Shown here: in pieces, positions 42,348 through 51,204 of the stretch | How the letters are laid out: each line of letters opens with the position of its first letter | How positions within the stretch are numbered: the stretch's first letter is position 1 | Assembly (NCBI GenBank): GCA_018262985.1 | Contig: JADFDI010000006.1 | Span: forward strand, 1-64,000 | DNA from: Spirochaetota bacterium | GTDB taxonomy: Bacteria; Spirochaetota; Spirochaetia; Treponematales; UBA12059 | Reading direction: 5' to 3' | Length of the DNA stretch: 64,000 nt | The notes under the pieces: generated by a model | Told to the model about the DNA's origin: nothing | Seen by the model: only the letters and a program-made list of their open reading frames with translations | The model's database searches: none | Position numbers and translations under genes: made by a program

Positions 42348-44552
42348 ATGCGCGCCCGATCCGCTTCGCCCGCCCCCGGGCGACCCGAAATCCGCTTCGC
42401 CCTTGCCGTGGGCCTCTTCTCCGCCCTCGTCGCCGGAGCGGCCCTGCTTTCCGGCTCGCTCGCTTCCTGCCAGGCCGCATCCGCGCAAACGCCGCCCGCG
42501 GGTGCCGGCGCGTCCCCCGCGGCGGTTCGCGCGCGGCCGTACTACCCTCTCTACGCCGGCTACGAGAAAGGTCTGTACCGAATCGACGCCGACGGCTCCG
42601 AGACGCCTCTATGGATCGAGGGAGAGGTGCGGAAGATCATCCCTTCGGGGACGGGCGCTTGGCTGCTCACCGATAGAGGGCCCGTAAGGACGCGGGACTT
42701 CGCGAGCTTCGAGCTGCGCGCCGGGGGACTTCCGTCCAAGGTCATCAAGGAATGGGACGGCGCCGCCAAAGCCCTGCTCAGGGAGCCGGCCGACCTCAAG
42801 GACCTGGAGCTCGACCCTTCGAACCCGGAGCGCCTGGTCGCCTGCACCAAGGACGAGCTTTGGCTCTCGTTCGACTCTGGCGGCTCCTGGAACCGCCTCG
42901 CGAGTCCCTCCGCCACGAGCGGCCTCAAGGCCGTGGCGCTGGTGCCCGGAACCGTCCCGACGGTCTACGCCTCGCACGCCATCGAAGGGCTTTTCGTCCT
43001 CGAGCTGCAGCCGGACGGCAGGATTCCCGCCAAGCCCGTCTGGAAAAAGGCGCGGGGCGACTTCGCGCTCGCGCCGGGAACCGGGAACCACGACGAAGTT
43101 TCCGACATCGCGGTCCGCATGACCGAATCCGGCCCCCAGGTCTGGGCGGCCAACAGCTTCCTCCCGAGGCTCTACCGGCTCGATCCGGCCACGGGCGCTT
43201 TCGCCCTCGTCCGCTCCGACGCGCGGGATTTCGGCGAAATCGACTCGCTCTCCGCCGGGGCGGACGGCGTGCGCTACCTGGCCCGCGGCCAGGCGCGGCG
43301 CTGGGATCCGCGCTCCGGACGCGACGAGGCGGAGCCGCTCCTCCAATCCGCCCTGCGCGACGCCGTCCGCGACCGGCTCGGCGCGCTCGACTGCGTCCTG
43401 ACCCGCGACGCGGACGGCGCGCCGGTCGCCCTCTCGGAGCTCTGGCTGCTCGTCGACCGACCCCGGAGCGCCTTCCGCGAGGCCGCCGACGCGCGGCACG
43501 GCCTCTATCTCCGCACGGGCTACGTCGCCGCCGCGGCGGACCGCGCGCGGATCTACGGCTTCATGGAGGAGCGGGGCCTCGACTCGCTCGTCATCGACCT
43601 CAAGGACGACGAAGGCAAGCTCCGCTTCAAGCCGCGCGACCCCAAAATCGCCGCGCGCGCCAAGGTATCCGCGCCGATCGACGTCGAGGCCATCACGGCG
43701 GAAACCCGGGCCCGCGGCATCTGGCTGGTCGCGCGCATCGTGGTCTTCAAGGACAAGGCGCTGCAGGAGTCCGCGGGCGGCGCGCTGGCGGTCTGGGACG
43801 CCAAGGAGAAGGCGCCCTGGCGCGGCTACGAAATCCTGCCCGGCGCCGACGGCGCTCCCGCGACGCGCAAATACTACGGGGAACACTGGGTCGACCCCTA
43901 CTCCGAGCTCGTTTGGGAGTACAACGTCGCCATCGCCAACGAGCTGATCGACTCGGGCTTCGACGAGGTGCAGTTCGACTACATCCGCTTCCCCACCGAC
44001 GGGGTCAATCTCGGCGACGCGAGCTACCGCCACCATGATCCGGGCATGGACCGCGAAAGCGCCATCGCCAGCTTCCTGCGCCACGCGCGAGCCAACGTGC
44101 ACGGCCCGATCTCCATCGACATCTACGGGGCGAACGGCTGGTACCGCTCCGGCGCCCGGACAGGGCAGGACCTCGAGCTGCTCGCGCGCTACGTGGACGT
44201 GGTGAGCCCCATGTTCTACCCCTCGCACTTCGCCCAGGACTTCCTGGCCCACGAGCCCGCCGAGCTCCGTCCCTGGCGTATCTACAACCTGGGCACGCTC
44301 AGGGCCAGGACCATCGCGCGCGACCGCGTGGTCATACGGCCCTACGCCCAGTCCTTCTTCCTGGACGTGTCCTATGACCGCGCGTGGTACGGCAAGCGCT
44401 ACGTCGAGCTCCAGACCTTGGGGGTGCGCGACGGGGCGAACGCTGGACTGACTTACTGGAACAACGTCGCCCGCTACGACGAGGTGCCGAAGCTCCTGCT
44501 CGGGACGGACCGGCGCCTCGCCCTCGACGATTCCGGCGACGCGCTGGATTGA
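42348..44552 (+). CDS. Secreted DUF4015 (putative glycoside hydrolase) protein with N-terminal propeller-like region
   Basis: 734 residues. Signal or anchor at the N-terminus (FALAVGLFSALVAGAALLSGSLASC; LASC could be a lipobox). The N-terminal half has BNR/WD-like repeats (GLYRIDADGSETPLWIEGEV, ELWLSFDSGGSWNRL, LYRLDPATGAFALV). The C-terminal half (from about 385) is a DUF4015 barrel: LDSLVIDLKDDEGKLRF, IWLVARIVVFKDK, FDEVQFDYIRFPTDG, ISIDIYGANGW, VVSPMFYPSHF. GGAG is upstream of ATG 42348. Predicted envelope carbohydrate-active protein; activity unproven. Confidence 0.85.
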   Translation: MRARSASPAPGRPEIRFALAVGLFSALVAGAALLSGSLASCQAASAQTPPAGAGASPAAVRARPYYPLYAGYEKGLYRIDADGSETPLWIEGEVRKIIPSGTGAWLLTDRGPVRTRDFASFELRAGGLPSKVIKEWDGAAKALLREPADLKDLELDPSNPERLVACTKDELWLSFDSGGSWNRLASPSATSGLKAVALVPGTVPTVYASHAIEGLFVLELQPDGRIPAKPVWKKARGDFALAPGTGNHDEVSDIAVRMTESGPQVWAANSFLPRLYRLDPATGAFALVRSDARDFGEIDSLSAGADGVRYLARGQARRWDPRSGRDEAEPLLQSALRDAVRDRLGALDCVLTRDADGAPVALSELWLLVDRPRSAFREAADARHGLYLRTGYVAAAADRARIYGFMEERGLDSLVIDLKDDEGKLRFKPRDPKIAARAKVSAPIDVEAITAETRARGIWLVARIVVFKDKALQESAGGALAVWDAKEKAPWRGYEILPGADGAPATRKYYGEHWVDPYSELVWEYNVAIANELIDSGFDEVQFDYIRFPTDGVNLGDASYRHHDPGMDRESAIASFLRHARANVHGPISIDIYGANGWYRSGARTGQDLELLARYVDVVSPMFYPSHFAQDFLAHEPAELRPWRIYNLGTLRARTIARDRVVIRPYAQSFFLDVSYDRAWYGKRYVELQTLGVRDGANAGLTYWNNVARYDEVPKLLLGTDRRLALDDSGDALD

Positions 44553-44570
44553 GGCCCTTGGCGCGGCGCC

Positions 44571-44600
44571 CGCCGGATCCGGACGGCTCCGGCGTTTTTT
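44571..44600 (+). terminator. Intrinsic terminator of the DUF4015 gene
   Basis: CGCCGGA and TCCGGCG pair around a 10-nt loop and are followed directly by six T. Confidence 0.8.
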
Positions 44601-44610
44601 CGCCGCCCCC

Positions 44611-44640
44611 TTGAACTTCCGCTCGCGGCGGCCCTATGCT
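44611..44640 (+). promoter_or_regulatory. Candidate sigma70-type promoter of a mini transcription unit
   Basis: TTGAAC, 18 nt, TATGCT, directly after the DUF4015 terminator and 33 nt upstream of a short ORF with a perfect ribosome site. Confidence 0.55.
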
Positions 44641-44673
44641 CGTTTCCATCACGATCAAGGCAAGGAGGCCCGT

Positions 44674-44727
44674 ATGCGAAAGCTGACCGGCGCCCCGATC
44701 CATGATCAGCGGGCGTCCGCCCGGTAG
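44674..44727 (+). CDS. Possible 17-residue small protein or leader peptide
   Basis: ATG preceded by AAGGAGG at 6 nt; it encodes MRKLTGAPIHDQRASAR and stop. A promoter-like sequence lies upstream and a hairpin 23 nt downstream, so it forms a self-contained unit. No gene follows on the plus strand (the next gene is convergent), which argues against a classical leader peptide. A small protein, a dual-function small RNA, or the stump of a deleted gene are all possible. Confidence 0.4.
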   Translation: MRKLTGAPIHDQRASAR

Positions 44728-44749
44728 CGGCGCACCGTTCTATATAAAA

Positions 44750-44792
44750 GAAGCTGTCCGGGAGGCCCGCGAGGACCTTTTCGGACAGCTTC
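44750..44792. terminator. Hairpin between the small ORF and the LUD gene
   Basis: GAAGCTGTCCG and CGGACAGCTTC pair perfectly around a 21-nt loop. Between convergent units, probably bidirectional. Confidence 0.55.
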
Positions 44793-44840
44793 GTCATTTT
44801 CCGGTCCGCTATCAGCGCAGCGATCCGCGCCGCGGTCCGC

Positions 44841-45491
44841 TCAGTACCCGAGGCGCGCCCCGACGATGACGACGGTGAAGTCCGAGAGGCTCGGCTTGCG
44901 GCGCAGGATCTGGTAGACCCGGCAGATTCGCGTGGCGCCCTCGCAGTCCTCGCAGAGCCCGGTCTTGACGCAGGGATTGGTCTTGTCGAGGCGCTTGTTG
45001 TTCATGGGGCTGGCGTAGCTCTCGATGCGGGCCATCGCCTCGTCGAGGTCGCGGACGATCTTGTTGACGCCGACCACCACCACGGTCTTGGCCGGGCCGA
45101 AGGTCAGCGCCGCCACGCGGTTGCCGTTGCCGTCCACATTGACGATGTCGCCCTCGAGGGTGACGGCGTTCGATCCCGAGACGAATACGTCGCAGGTGAG
45201 CTGGCGACGCAGGACGGCGAGCTTCCCGTCAGGGGAAAGACCCTGCGCGTTGTGGTCGAGGATCTCGGCCCCGAGCGCCTTCGCCTTCTCCTGGATACCG
45301 AGGGCCTTGACCGTCATCGAGCCGCCGAAGCCGACGGTCTTGCCCTTGGCGATGAAGGCCATGACCTTTTCGACCGCCTCGTCGGGCGTCGCGGCGAAGA
45401 TCGCGTCGAAACCGTTCTTCTTGAGGGCCTTGACGGCGGCCTCGCCGAGGGTGGCGTCGTGCCAGGCGTCGACCTGCGGAGTCGGGTTCAT
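44841..45491 (-). CDS. LUD-domain protein (LutC/YkgG-like)
   Basis: 216 residues covering one LUD domain: VMAFIAKGKTVGFGGSMTVKALGI, DVFVSGSNAVTLEGDIVNVDGNGNRVAAL, TVVVVGVNKIVRDLDEAMARI. A C-terminal pair (CVKTGLCEDCEGATRICRVYQI) supplies four cysteines that could bind metal or a cluster. The family is linked to lactate utilisation (LutABC), but no lutA/lutB neighbours are present, so lactate metabolism is unproven. GGAGG precedes ATG 45491. Monocistronic. Confidence 0.87.
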   Translation of the reverse strand: MNPTPQVDAWHDATLGEAAVKALKKNGFDAIFAATPDEAVEKVMAFIAKGKTVGFGGSMTVKALGIQEKAKALGAEILDHNAQGLSPDGKLAVLRRQLTCDVFVSGSNAVTLEGDIVNVDGNGNRVAALTFGPAKTVVVVGVNKIVRDLDEAMARIESYASPMNNKRLDKTNPCVKTGLCEDCEGATRICRVYQILRRKPSLSDFTVVIVGARLGY

Positions 45492-45599
45492 GCTGTGGCC
45501 TCCGGACTGCGTGGAATGCGGCGCTCGCTCGCGAGTCGCCGCCCCAACGATAGCGCCCGGGGTGCCGGGTGTAAAGCGGCGCTTCCCCCGGCGGGACCC

Positions 45600-47162
45600 T
45601 CAGTCCCCGGAGCGGGCGTAGAGCCGCGTCATCCGCGCGAGCTTGCCGGCGAGCCCCGCGTCGAGGGCGTCGGACTCCAGGCGCCAGGCCCAGTTCCCGC
45701 CGAGCGTGCTCGGAACGTTCATGCGGGCCTCGGTACCGAGGGCGAGCAGGTCCTGGGCGGGAATGACGGCAAGATCGGCGACGCTCTTCAGGGCCTCGCG
45801 CACGAGGCCTTCCACGAGCTCGGCCGAACCCGCGGAGGACGGCAGGCCCAGGTACTCGGCCATGAAGGCGCGCTCGTCGGCGCCGGCCTTGTCGAGCCAG
45901 CCGCGGGTGGTGTCGTTGTCGTGGGTTCCCGTGTAGACGACGCATTCACGCGGGTAGTTGTGGGGCAGGAAGGCGTTGCGCGGATCGAGTCCCTTTCCGC
46001 CCTCCTTGAAGTCGAAGGCGAACTGGAGGATCTTCATGCCCGGCAGGTCGAAGCGGTCGCGCAGGTCGCGGACTTCCTCGGTTATCAGCCCGAGGTCCTC
46101 GGCGATGATGGGGAGCTCCTCCCCGAGCTCGGCGCGTATGGCCTTGAAGAGCTCGTGGCCCGGCGCCTTGCGCCATTCGCCCCTGCGCGCGGTCTTCTGG
46201 CCCGCGGGCACGGCCCAGAACGCCTCGAAGCCGCGGAAGTGGTCGATGCGCACCACGTCGTAGAGCCTGAGGGCCGCGCGGATGCGGTCGATCCACCAGC
46301 GGAAGCCCGAGGCCTCGTGCGCCTTCCAGGCGTAGAGCGGGTTGCCCCAGAGCTGGCCGTCCGCGGAGAAGTAGTCCGGCGGGACTCCGGCGACGTCGAT
46401 CGGCGACCCGTCGTCCTCGAGGAGGAAGAGTCCCCGGTTCGCCCAGACGTCCACCGAGTCGGCGGCGACGAAGATGGGGATGTCGCCGACTATTTTTACG
46501 CCCTTCGCCCTGGCCCGGGCCCGGAGCGCGTCCCATTGGGCGAAGAAGAAGAACTGGAGTATCTCGACGCGACGGATGCCCTCGGCGTGGGCGGCGCGCC
46601 AGGCTTCGAGGGCGGCGGCGTCGCCGAGGGCGAGCTCCTTCGGCCACCAGTTGCTCCACATGTCGCCGAAGCGGCCCGCGGCCATCGACTTCGCGTCGTA
46701 CTCGCGCTTGATGGACATGAAAAGGGCGTAGTCGGGTAGCCACGCGGAGTTCTCGGCCACGAAGGCATCGAAGGCGGCCCGCCGCGCGGCGGAGGCGCGC
46801 GCGGCGAAAGCGTCGGCCGCCTTGTCCAATACCGCGGACTTCCGGGGTATCAGGTCTCCGTACGCGACCTTGCCCCGGGGCAGGCGCTCGAGGGCGGCGA
46901 GATCGTTCCTGGCCAGCAGTCCCTCGTCGACCAAGGGGTCGAGCGCGACGAGCAGCTCGTTGCCGGCGTGGGTCGAAAAACTCGCGTAGGGCGAATCGCC
47001 GTAGCCGGTGGGTCCCAGCGGCAGCACCTGCCAGACGCCCTGCCCCGCCTCGGCGAGCCAGTCCACGAAGCGGTGCGCCTCGTCGCCGAGGTCGCCGATG
47101 CCGTATTTCCCGGGTAGCGAGGAGGGGTGGAGGAGGACGCCTGCGGTTCGTTCGCTGCGCAT
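45600..47162 (-). CDS. malQ: 4-alpha-glucanotransferase
   Basis: 520 residues, full length for bacterial MalQ (GH77). N-terminal RTAGVLLHPSSLPGKYGIGDLG and GQGVWQVLPLGPTGYGDSPY are diagnostic. Catalytic residues are visible: nucleophile Asp in VRIDHFRGFEAFW, acid/base Glu in PIIAEDLGLIT, and Asp in YTGTHDNDTTRGW. It transfers maltodextrin units in glycogen or maltose metabolism in the cytoplasm. AGGAG precedes ATG 47162. Its promoter carries an AAACCGGTTT palindrome inside the spacer, suggesting repression by a LacI/GalR-type regulator. Confidence 0.95.
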   Translation of the reverse strand: MRSERTAGVLLHPSSLPGKYGIGDLGDEAHRFVDWLAEAGQGVWQVLPLGPTGYGDSPYASFSTHAGNELLVALDPLVDEGLLARNDLAALERLPRGKVAYGDLIPRKSAVLDKAADAFAARASAARRAAFDAFVAENSAWLPDYALFMSIKREYDAKSMAAGRFGDMWSNWWPKELALGDAAALEAWRAAHAEGIRRVEILQFFFFAQWDALRARARAKGVKIVGDIPIFVAADSVDVWANRGLFLLEDDGSPIDVAGVPPDYFSADGQLWGNPLYAWKAHEASGFRWWIDRIRAALRLYDVVRIDHFRGFEAFWAVPAGQKTARRGEWRKAPGHELFKAIRAELGEELPIIAEDLGLITEEVRDLRDRFDLPGMKILQFAFDFKEGGKGLDPRNAFLPHNYPRECVVYTGTHDNDTTRGWLDKAGADERAFMAEYLGLPSSAGSAELVEGLVREALKSVADLAVIPAQDLLALGTEARMNVPSTLGGNWAWRLESDALDAGLAGKLARMTRLYARSGD

Positions 47163-47214
47163 CGGGAGCTCCTTGCGCGAGGGTCGGATGCGGGAGTGGG
47201 AACACCCGTGTCAT

Positions 47215-47243
47215 GGTATAAAACCGGTTTAGTAAAAAGTCAA
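47215..47243 (-). promoter_or_regulatory. malQ promoter with palindromic operator in the spacer
   Basis: On the minus strand TTGACT (47243-47238), 17 nt, TATACC (47220-47215), 53 nt upstream of malQ. The spacer contains the perfect 10-bp palindrome AAACCGGTTT (47221-47230) with a central CG, as in LacI/GalR-family operators. A repressor there would block RNA polymerase. Confidence 0.65.
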
Positions 47244-47296
47244 CAGGGTTTCGCGCGCGTCCGGGCGCGGTTCGGGCCGTTCCGGCCGGGTTTCTT

Positions 47297-47325
47297 TTGA
47301 CCTGCGGGCGATGCGGTGGTAACAT
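47297..47325 (+). promoter_or_regulatory. Promoter of the 5'-nucleotidase gene
   Basis: TTGACC, 17 nt, TAACAT, 40 nt upstream of the ATG at 47366; divergent from the malQ promoter. Confidence 0.6.
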
Positions 47326-47365
47326 GGCGTTCCCGATAGATCGTCATATGTTTCAAGGAGGTTAC

Positions 47366-48859
47366 ATGAAAAAGTACGTCGCTGTAATGGCCGCCGTCCT
47401 CGCCTTGTTCGCCGTCGGCTGCGCCAGCTCGGGCGCCGCCCCCGCCGCCAAGGCGCTCGCCGCCGACGTGGGCATCACCATCATCCACACCAACGACATG
47501 CACGGCCGCGGCCTCGAGACCGCCACCGAAGTCGGCTACCCGAAGATCGCCGGCTACGTCGAAGGCCTCAAGGCCGCCGGCAAGAACGTCCTCGTCCTCG
47601 ACGCGGGCGACACCATCCACGGCCTGCCCTGGGTCAACCTCGAGAAGGGCGCCCCTGTCATCAAGCTGATGAGCGCGGTCGGCTACGACGCCATGGTCCC
47701 GGGCAACCACGACTTCAACTACGGCCAGGAGCGCCTGTTCGAGCTGGCCAAGGAAGCGAAGTTCCCGATCCTCGCCGCCAACATCTACAAGGACGGCGCC
47801 CGGGTCCTCCCCGCCTACACCATCAAGGAAGTGGGCGGCGTCCGGGTGGCCCTCGTCGGCCTTTCGACCCAGGAGACCACCTACAAGTCCGACCCGTCCG
47901 GCCTCAAGGGACTCGTGTTCGAGCACCCGGTCGGCGAACTCGCCCGCCTCGTACGCAACGAGATCGCGGGGCTCTACGACGTGCTCGTCGTCGTCTCGCA
48001 CATCGGGCTCGACGGCTCGAGCGACCCGGTCAGCGCCACCCTGCTCGAATCCGTCCCCGAGATCGACCTGATCATCGACGGCCACAGCCACACCAGCCTC
48101 GAGTCGGCCCGCAAGACCGAGCCGCGCATCGTCTCCACCGGCGCCAACGGCGTCGGCTTCGGCGTGGTCGAGCTGACCATCGGCAAGGACCGCAAGGTCG
48201 CCGCCATGAGCGCCAAGACCATGACCGTCAAGTCCGAGCCGGCCCTCGTCAGCTCCGCGGCCGTCAAGGCCATGACCGACGAGATCCAGAAGGCCCAGGC
48301 CCCGCTCTTCGCCGAGGTCATCGGCAAGAGCGCCGTCCTGCTCGAAGGCACCCGCGGCATCGTCCGCACCTCCGAGACCAACCTCGGCCGCCTGATCGCC
48401 TGGGGCATGAAGGACGCCGCGGGCTCCGACATCGCCATGATGAACGGCGGCGGCATCCGCGTCTCGATCCCCGCCGGCGACATCACCAAGGGGATCATGT
48501 ACACCGTGCTGCCCTTCGGCAACTACGTCTGGTCCACCACGCTCAAGGGCTCCGAGCTCGACGCCATCATCGAGCACGGCGTGGGCAAGCTCCCCGACGC
48601 CGACGGCCGCTACCCGCACTTCGCCAACCTGACCTTCACCCTCGACGCGACCAAGCCCGCGGGCGACCGAGTGTCGAACATCTTGGTCGGAGGCGTCCCC
48701 GTCGATCCGGCCAAGAACTACAGCTTCGCCACCCTGAACTTCCTCTTCGCGGGCGGCGACGGCTACACCATGCTGACCGGCCGGACCTACAAAGAGTTCA
48801 TCATGGACGCCGACGCGTTCATCAAGCGGCTCCAGAAGATCGGCACGGTCGTCGACTGA
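47366..48859 (+). CDS. 5'-nucleotidase / bifunctional metallophosphatase lipoprotein
   Basis: 497 residues. Lipobox AVGC (Cys about 19). The N-terminal metallophosphoesterase domain has IIHTNDMHGRG, VLDAGDTIHGLPW, MVPGNHDFNYG, VVSHIGLDG and IIDGHSHT, the complete dinuclear metal-site set. The C-terminal nucleotidase domain (from about 330) has ETNLGRLIAWGMKDAAGSDIAMMNGGGIR and VLPFGNYVW. It probably releases nucleosides and phosphate from nucleotides outside the inner membrane. AAGGAGG precedes ATG 47366. Monocistronic with its own promoter and terminator. Confidence 0.93.
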   Translation: MKKYVAVMAAVLALFAVGCASSGAAPAAKALAADVGITIIHTNDMHGRGLETATEVGYPKIAGYVEGLKAAGKNVLVLDAGDTIHGLPWVNLEKGAPVIKLMSAVGYDAMVPGNHDFNYGQERLFELAKEAKFPILAANIYKDGARVLPAYTIKEVGGVRVALVGLSTQETTYKSDPSGLKGLVFEHPVGELARLVRNEIAGLYDVLVVVSHIGLDGSSDPVSATLLESVPEIDLIIDGHSHTSLESARKTEPRIVSTGANGVGFGVVELTIGKDRKVAAMSAKTMTVKSEPALVSSAAVKAMTDEIQKAQAPLFAEVIGKSAVLLEGTRGIVRTSETNLGRLIAWGMKDAAGSDIAMMNGGGIRVSIPAGDITKGIMYTVLPFGNYVWSTTLKGSELDAIIEHGVGKLPDADGRYPHFANLTFTLDATKPAGDRVSNILVGGVPVDPAKNYSFATLNFLFAGGDGYTMLTGRTYKEFIMDADAFIKRLQKIGTVVD

Positions 48860-48901
48860 CCGTGCCGGGCGCTCCCGACCGCGGGAACGCCGGCCCGATC
48901 G

Positions 48902-48933
48902 AAAGGCCGCCCTTCGGGGCGGTCTTTCTTTTT
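48902..48933 (+). terminator. Intrinsic terminator of the 5'-nucleotidase gene
   Basis: AAAGGCCGCCC, TTCG loop, GGGCGGTCTTT, then a T-rich run. Confidence 0.9.
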
Positions 48934-49003
48934 CCCCGGAGCTTTCCCCCGGCCGGAGCGATTCGATATATTCGACACCAATCCTGCTTCGGAGGAGCGT
49001 ACC

Positions 49004-49939
49004 GTGCTCAAAGTGGAACAGGTCGTCAAGACCTACGAGACGGTGCGGGCGGTGGACGGGCTGTCGTTCGAGGCGCGTCCCGGCGAGATCTTCGGGCTCA
49101 TCGGGCCCAACGGCGCCGGAAAGTCGACCACCATCCGCATGATCATGAACATCATCGCCCCGGATTCCGGGACGATACGGTTCGACGGCGAGCGCCTGTC
49201 GGAATCGGACAAGGCCCGCATCGGCTACCTGCCGGAGGAGCGGGGGCTCTACAAGAAGGCGAAGGTGGGCGAGTCGCTCGAGTACCTCGCCGCCTTGAAG
49301 GGCATGAAGCTCCCGGAAGCCCGCGCCTCGATCGACGCCTGGCTCGAACGCTTCGGCATAGCCGACTGGCGCGAGCGGAAGGTATCCGAGCTCTCCAAGG
49401 GCATGGGCCAGAAGGTGCAGTTCATCGGCGCGGTCGCCCACAAGCCGTCGATAGTCCTCTTCGACGAACCTTTCTCCGGCCTCGACCCGGTGGCCCAGGA
49501 CGAGCTCCTGGCCGCCATGGTGGAACTGAAGGAGGACGGGGTCACCGTGCTCTTTTCCACCCACGTCATGGATCACGCGGAGAAGATCTGCGAGCGCATC
49601 CTGCTCGTGGACAGAGGCCGGGAAGTGCTCTACGGGCCGCTCGCCGAGGTCAAGGAACGGCATGGCCGGAACGCGGTGCAGCTGGAGTTCGACGGCGACG
49701 CGGCCTTCGTGAAAGACCTGCCCTTCGTCGAGACCGTCGTCGCCTATCCGCGCTGGATCGAGGTCGAGCTCAAGGAAGGCTCGGAATCGGACCAGCTCTT
49801 CCGCGCCGTGGCGGGCAGGCTCCGCGTGCGCCGCTTCGAGGCCGTCGCGCCCTCGCTCCACAAGATTTTCGTCCGCCTGGTCGGACGCAGCCCCGAGGAA
49901 GGAAACGGCGCGGGCGCCGGGGAGGCCCTCCGTGCGTAA
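49004..49939 (+). CDS. ABC transporter ATPase, NatA-like
   Basis: 311 residues: Walker A GPNGAGKSTT, GYLPEERGLYKK (typical of NatA-type ATPases), signature LSKGMGQKVQFIGAV, Walker B IVLFDEPFSGLD, H-loop FSTHVMDHAE, then a ~90-residue C-terminal domain. GTG 49004 follows GGAGGAG. It overlaps the permease gene by 8 nt. Together they probably form an exporter related to the Na+ efflux system NatAB; the substrate is not certain. Confidence 0.9.
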   Translation: MLKVEQVVKTYETVRAVDGLSFEARPGEIFGLIGPNGAGKSTTIRMIMNIIAPDSGTIRFDGERLSESDKARIGYLPEERGLYKKAKVGESLEYLAALKGMKLPEARASIDAWLERFGIADWRERKVSELSKGMGQKVQFIGAVAHKPSIVLFDEPFSGLDPVAQDELLAAMVELKEDGVTVLFSTHVMDHAEKICERILLVDRGREVLYGPLAEVKERHGRNAVQLEFDGDAAFVKDLPFVETVVAYPRWIEVELKEGSESDQLFRAVAGRLRVRRFEAVAPSLHKIFVRLVGRSPEEGNGAGAGEALRA

Positions 49940-51167
49940 GCTCGCTCTCATCGTACGCCACGAATTCCGCATGGCGGCCGCCAACAAAGCCTTCGTCATC
50001 CTGACCGTGCTCGGACCCTTCCTGATCCTCGCCGTCACCGTGCTGCCCACCTTCGTCGCCAACAACCCGGCCGCCATGTCGGCGGGAAGGCCGGTGGCCA
50101 TCTCGAGCGCGGTGCCGGGAGCCGCCGAGGCCCTCGCCGCGGCCTACGAAGGCATGGGAGTCGAGGTCTCCGTGACGGACGACCCTCGGGCGGCCAAGGC
50201 CGCCGTGCTGGACGGCTCGTCCGCGGGCTACGTGGTCGTGGAAGCCGGCTGGCCCGACGCGGGCCGGGCGCTTTTCTACTCCAAGACCGGCGTCGACGCC
50301 ACCATGTACGCCTCCACCCGGGCGATACTCGGCGCCTTCGCCCGCGAGCTCCGCATCGGCGCCGCCGGCATCGATCCCGCCCTGGTCCGCGGCATACTCG
50401 CCGACGCTCCCTTCGAGGTGCTCAAGATCGGCCCCGAGGGGAACGAGGAGTCGAAGACCCAGGACGACTTCATGGAGGCGCTCTTCGTCTCCCTGAGCTT
50501 CGTCATGGTGCTCTACATGACCGTCCTGCTCTACGGCCAGATGATCGGCGCCTCGGTCGTGCGCGAGAAGACCTCGAAGACCGTCGAGGTGATGCTCTCG
50601 AGCGTGACGAGCCGCGAGCTCATGTTCGGCAAGATCTTCGGGCTCGGCCTCGCGGGACTGCTGCAGTACGGCGTCTGGATCTCGGTCGCCCTGGCGCTGG
50701 TCAAGCTGGTCGGTCCCGCGTTCGACCTCGCGGTGCCCGCGTCGATCAGCCCCGAGAACCTCGGGTGGCTGCTCGTCTTCTTCCTGCTGGCCTTCTTCCT
50801 CTACTCTTCGGCCTACGCCGCGCTCGGCGCCGCGAGCGAGGACGAGCACCACCTGGGGCAGCTGGCCTGGCCCCTGCTGTTGTTCCTCATCGTGCCGCTG
50901 GTCATGGTTTCCTCGTTCATCATGTCGCCCGATTCCGCGCTGGCGACGGCGCTCTCGATCTTCCCGATGACGGCGCCGCTCGTGATGCTGATCCGCGTGC
51001 TGGTCTCCGATCCGCCCGCGTGGCAGCTGGCGCTCTCCGTGGGCGCGGTCTTCGCCAGCGTCGTCGGCATGGCGCTGCTCGCCTCGAAGATCTTCCGCAC
51101 CGGCATCCTGATGACCGGAAAGCGGGCGAAGCTCGGCGAGATACTCCGCTGGGTCGCGGTCAGGTAA
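49932..51167 (+). CDS. ABC transporter permease, NatB-like
   Basis: 411 residues: first helix (AFVILTVLGPFLILAVTVLP), a ~180-residue extracytoplasmic domain, then five or six helices including ASVVREKTSKTVEVMLSSVTSRELMFGKIFG, the conserved ABC-2 segment. GTG 49932 has GGGGAGG upstream and overlaps the ATPase gene. Unlike the ABC-2 operon at 34-36.6 kb, this pair is intact. Confidence 0.9.
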   Translation: MRKLALIVRHEFRMAAANKAFVILTVLGPFLILAVTVLPTFVANNPAAMSAGRPVAISSAVPGAAEALAAAYEGMGVEVSVTDDPRAAKAAVLDGSSAGYVVVEAGWPDAGRALFYSKTGVDATMYASTRAILGAFARELRIGAAGIDPALVRGILADAPFEVLKIGPEGNEESKTQDDFMEALFVSLSFVMVLYMTVLLYGQMIGASVVREKTSKTVEVMLSSVTSRELMFGKIFGLGLAGLLQYGVWISVALALVKLVGPAFDLAVPASISPENLGWLLVFFLLAFFLYSSAYAALGAASEDEHHLGQLAWPLLLFLIVPLVMVSSFIMSPDSALATALSIFPMTAPLVMLIRVLVSDPPAWQLALSVGAVFASVVGMALLASKIFRTGILMTGKRAKLGEILRWVAVR

Positions 51168-51204
51168 GCGCCACGCGGCCGGGACACGGATCCCGGCCGC
51201 GCCC

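Noticed and set aside
47240-50101. Open frame of 953 codons on the minus strand
   Set aside because: Antisense to the 5'-nucleotidase, NatA-like and NatB-like genes; the GC-rich sequence simply lacks stop codons.
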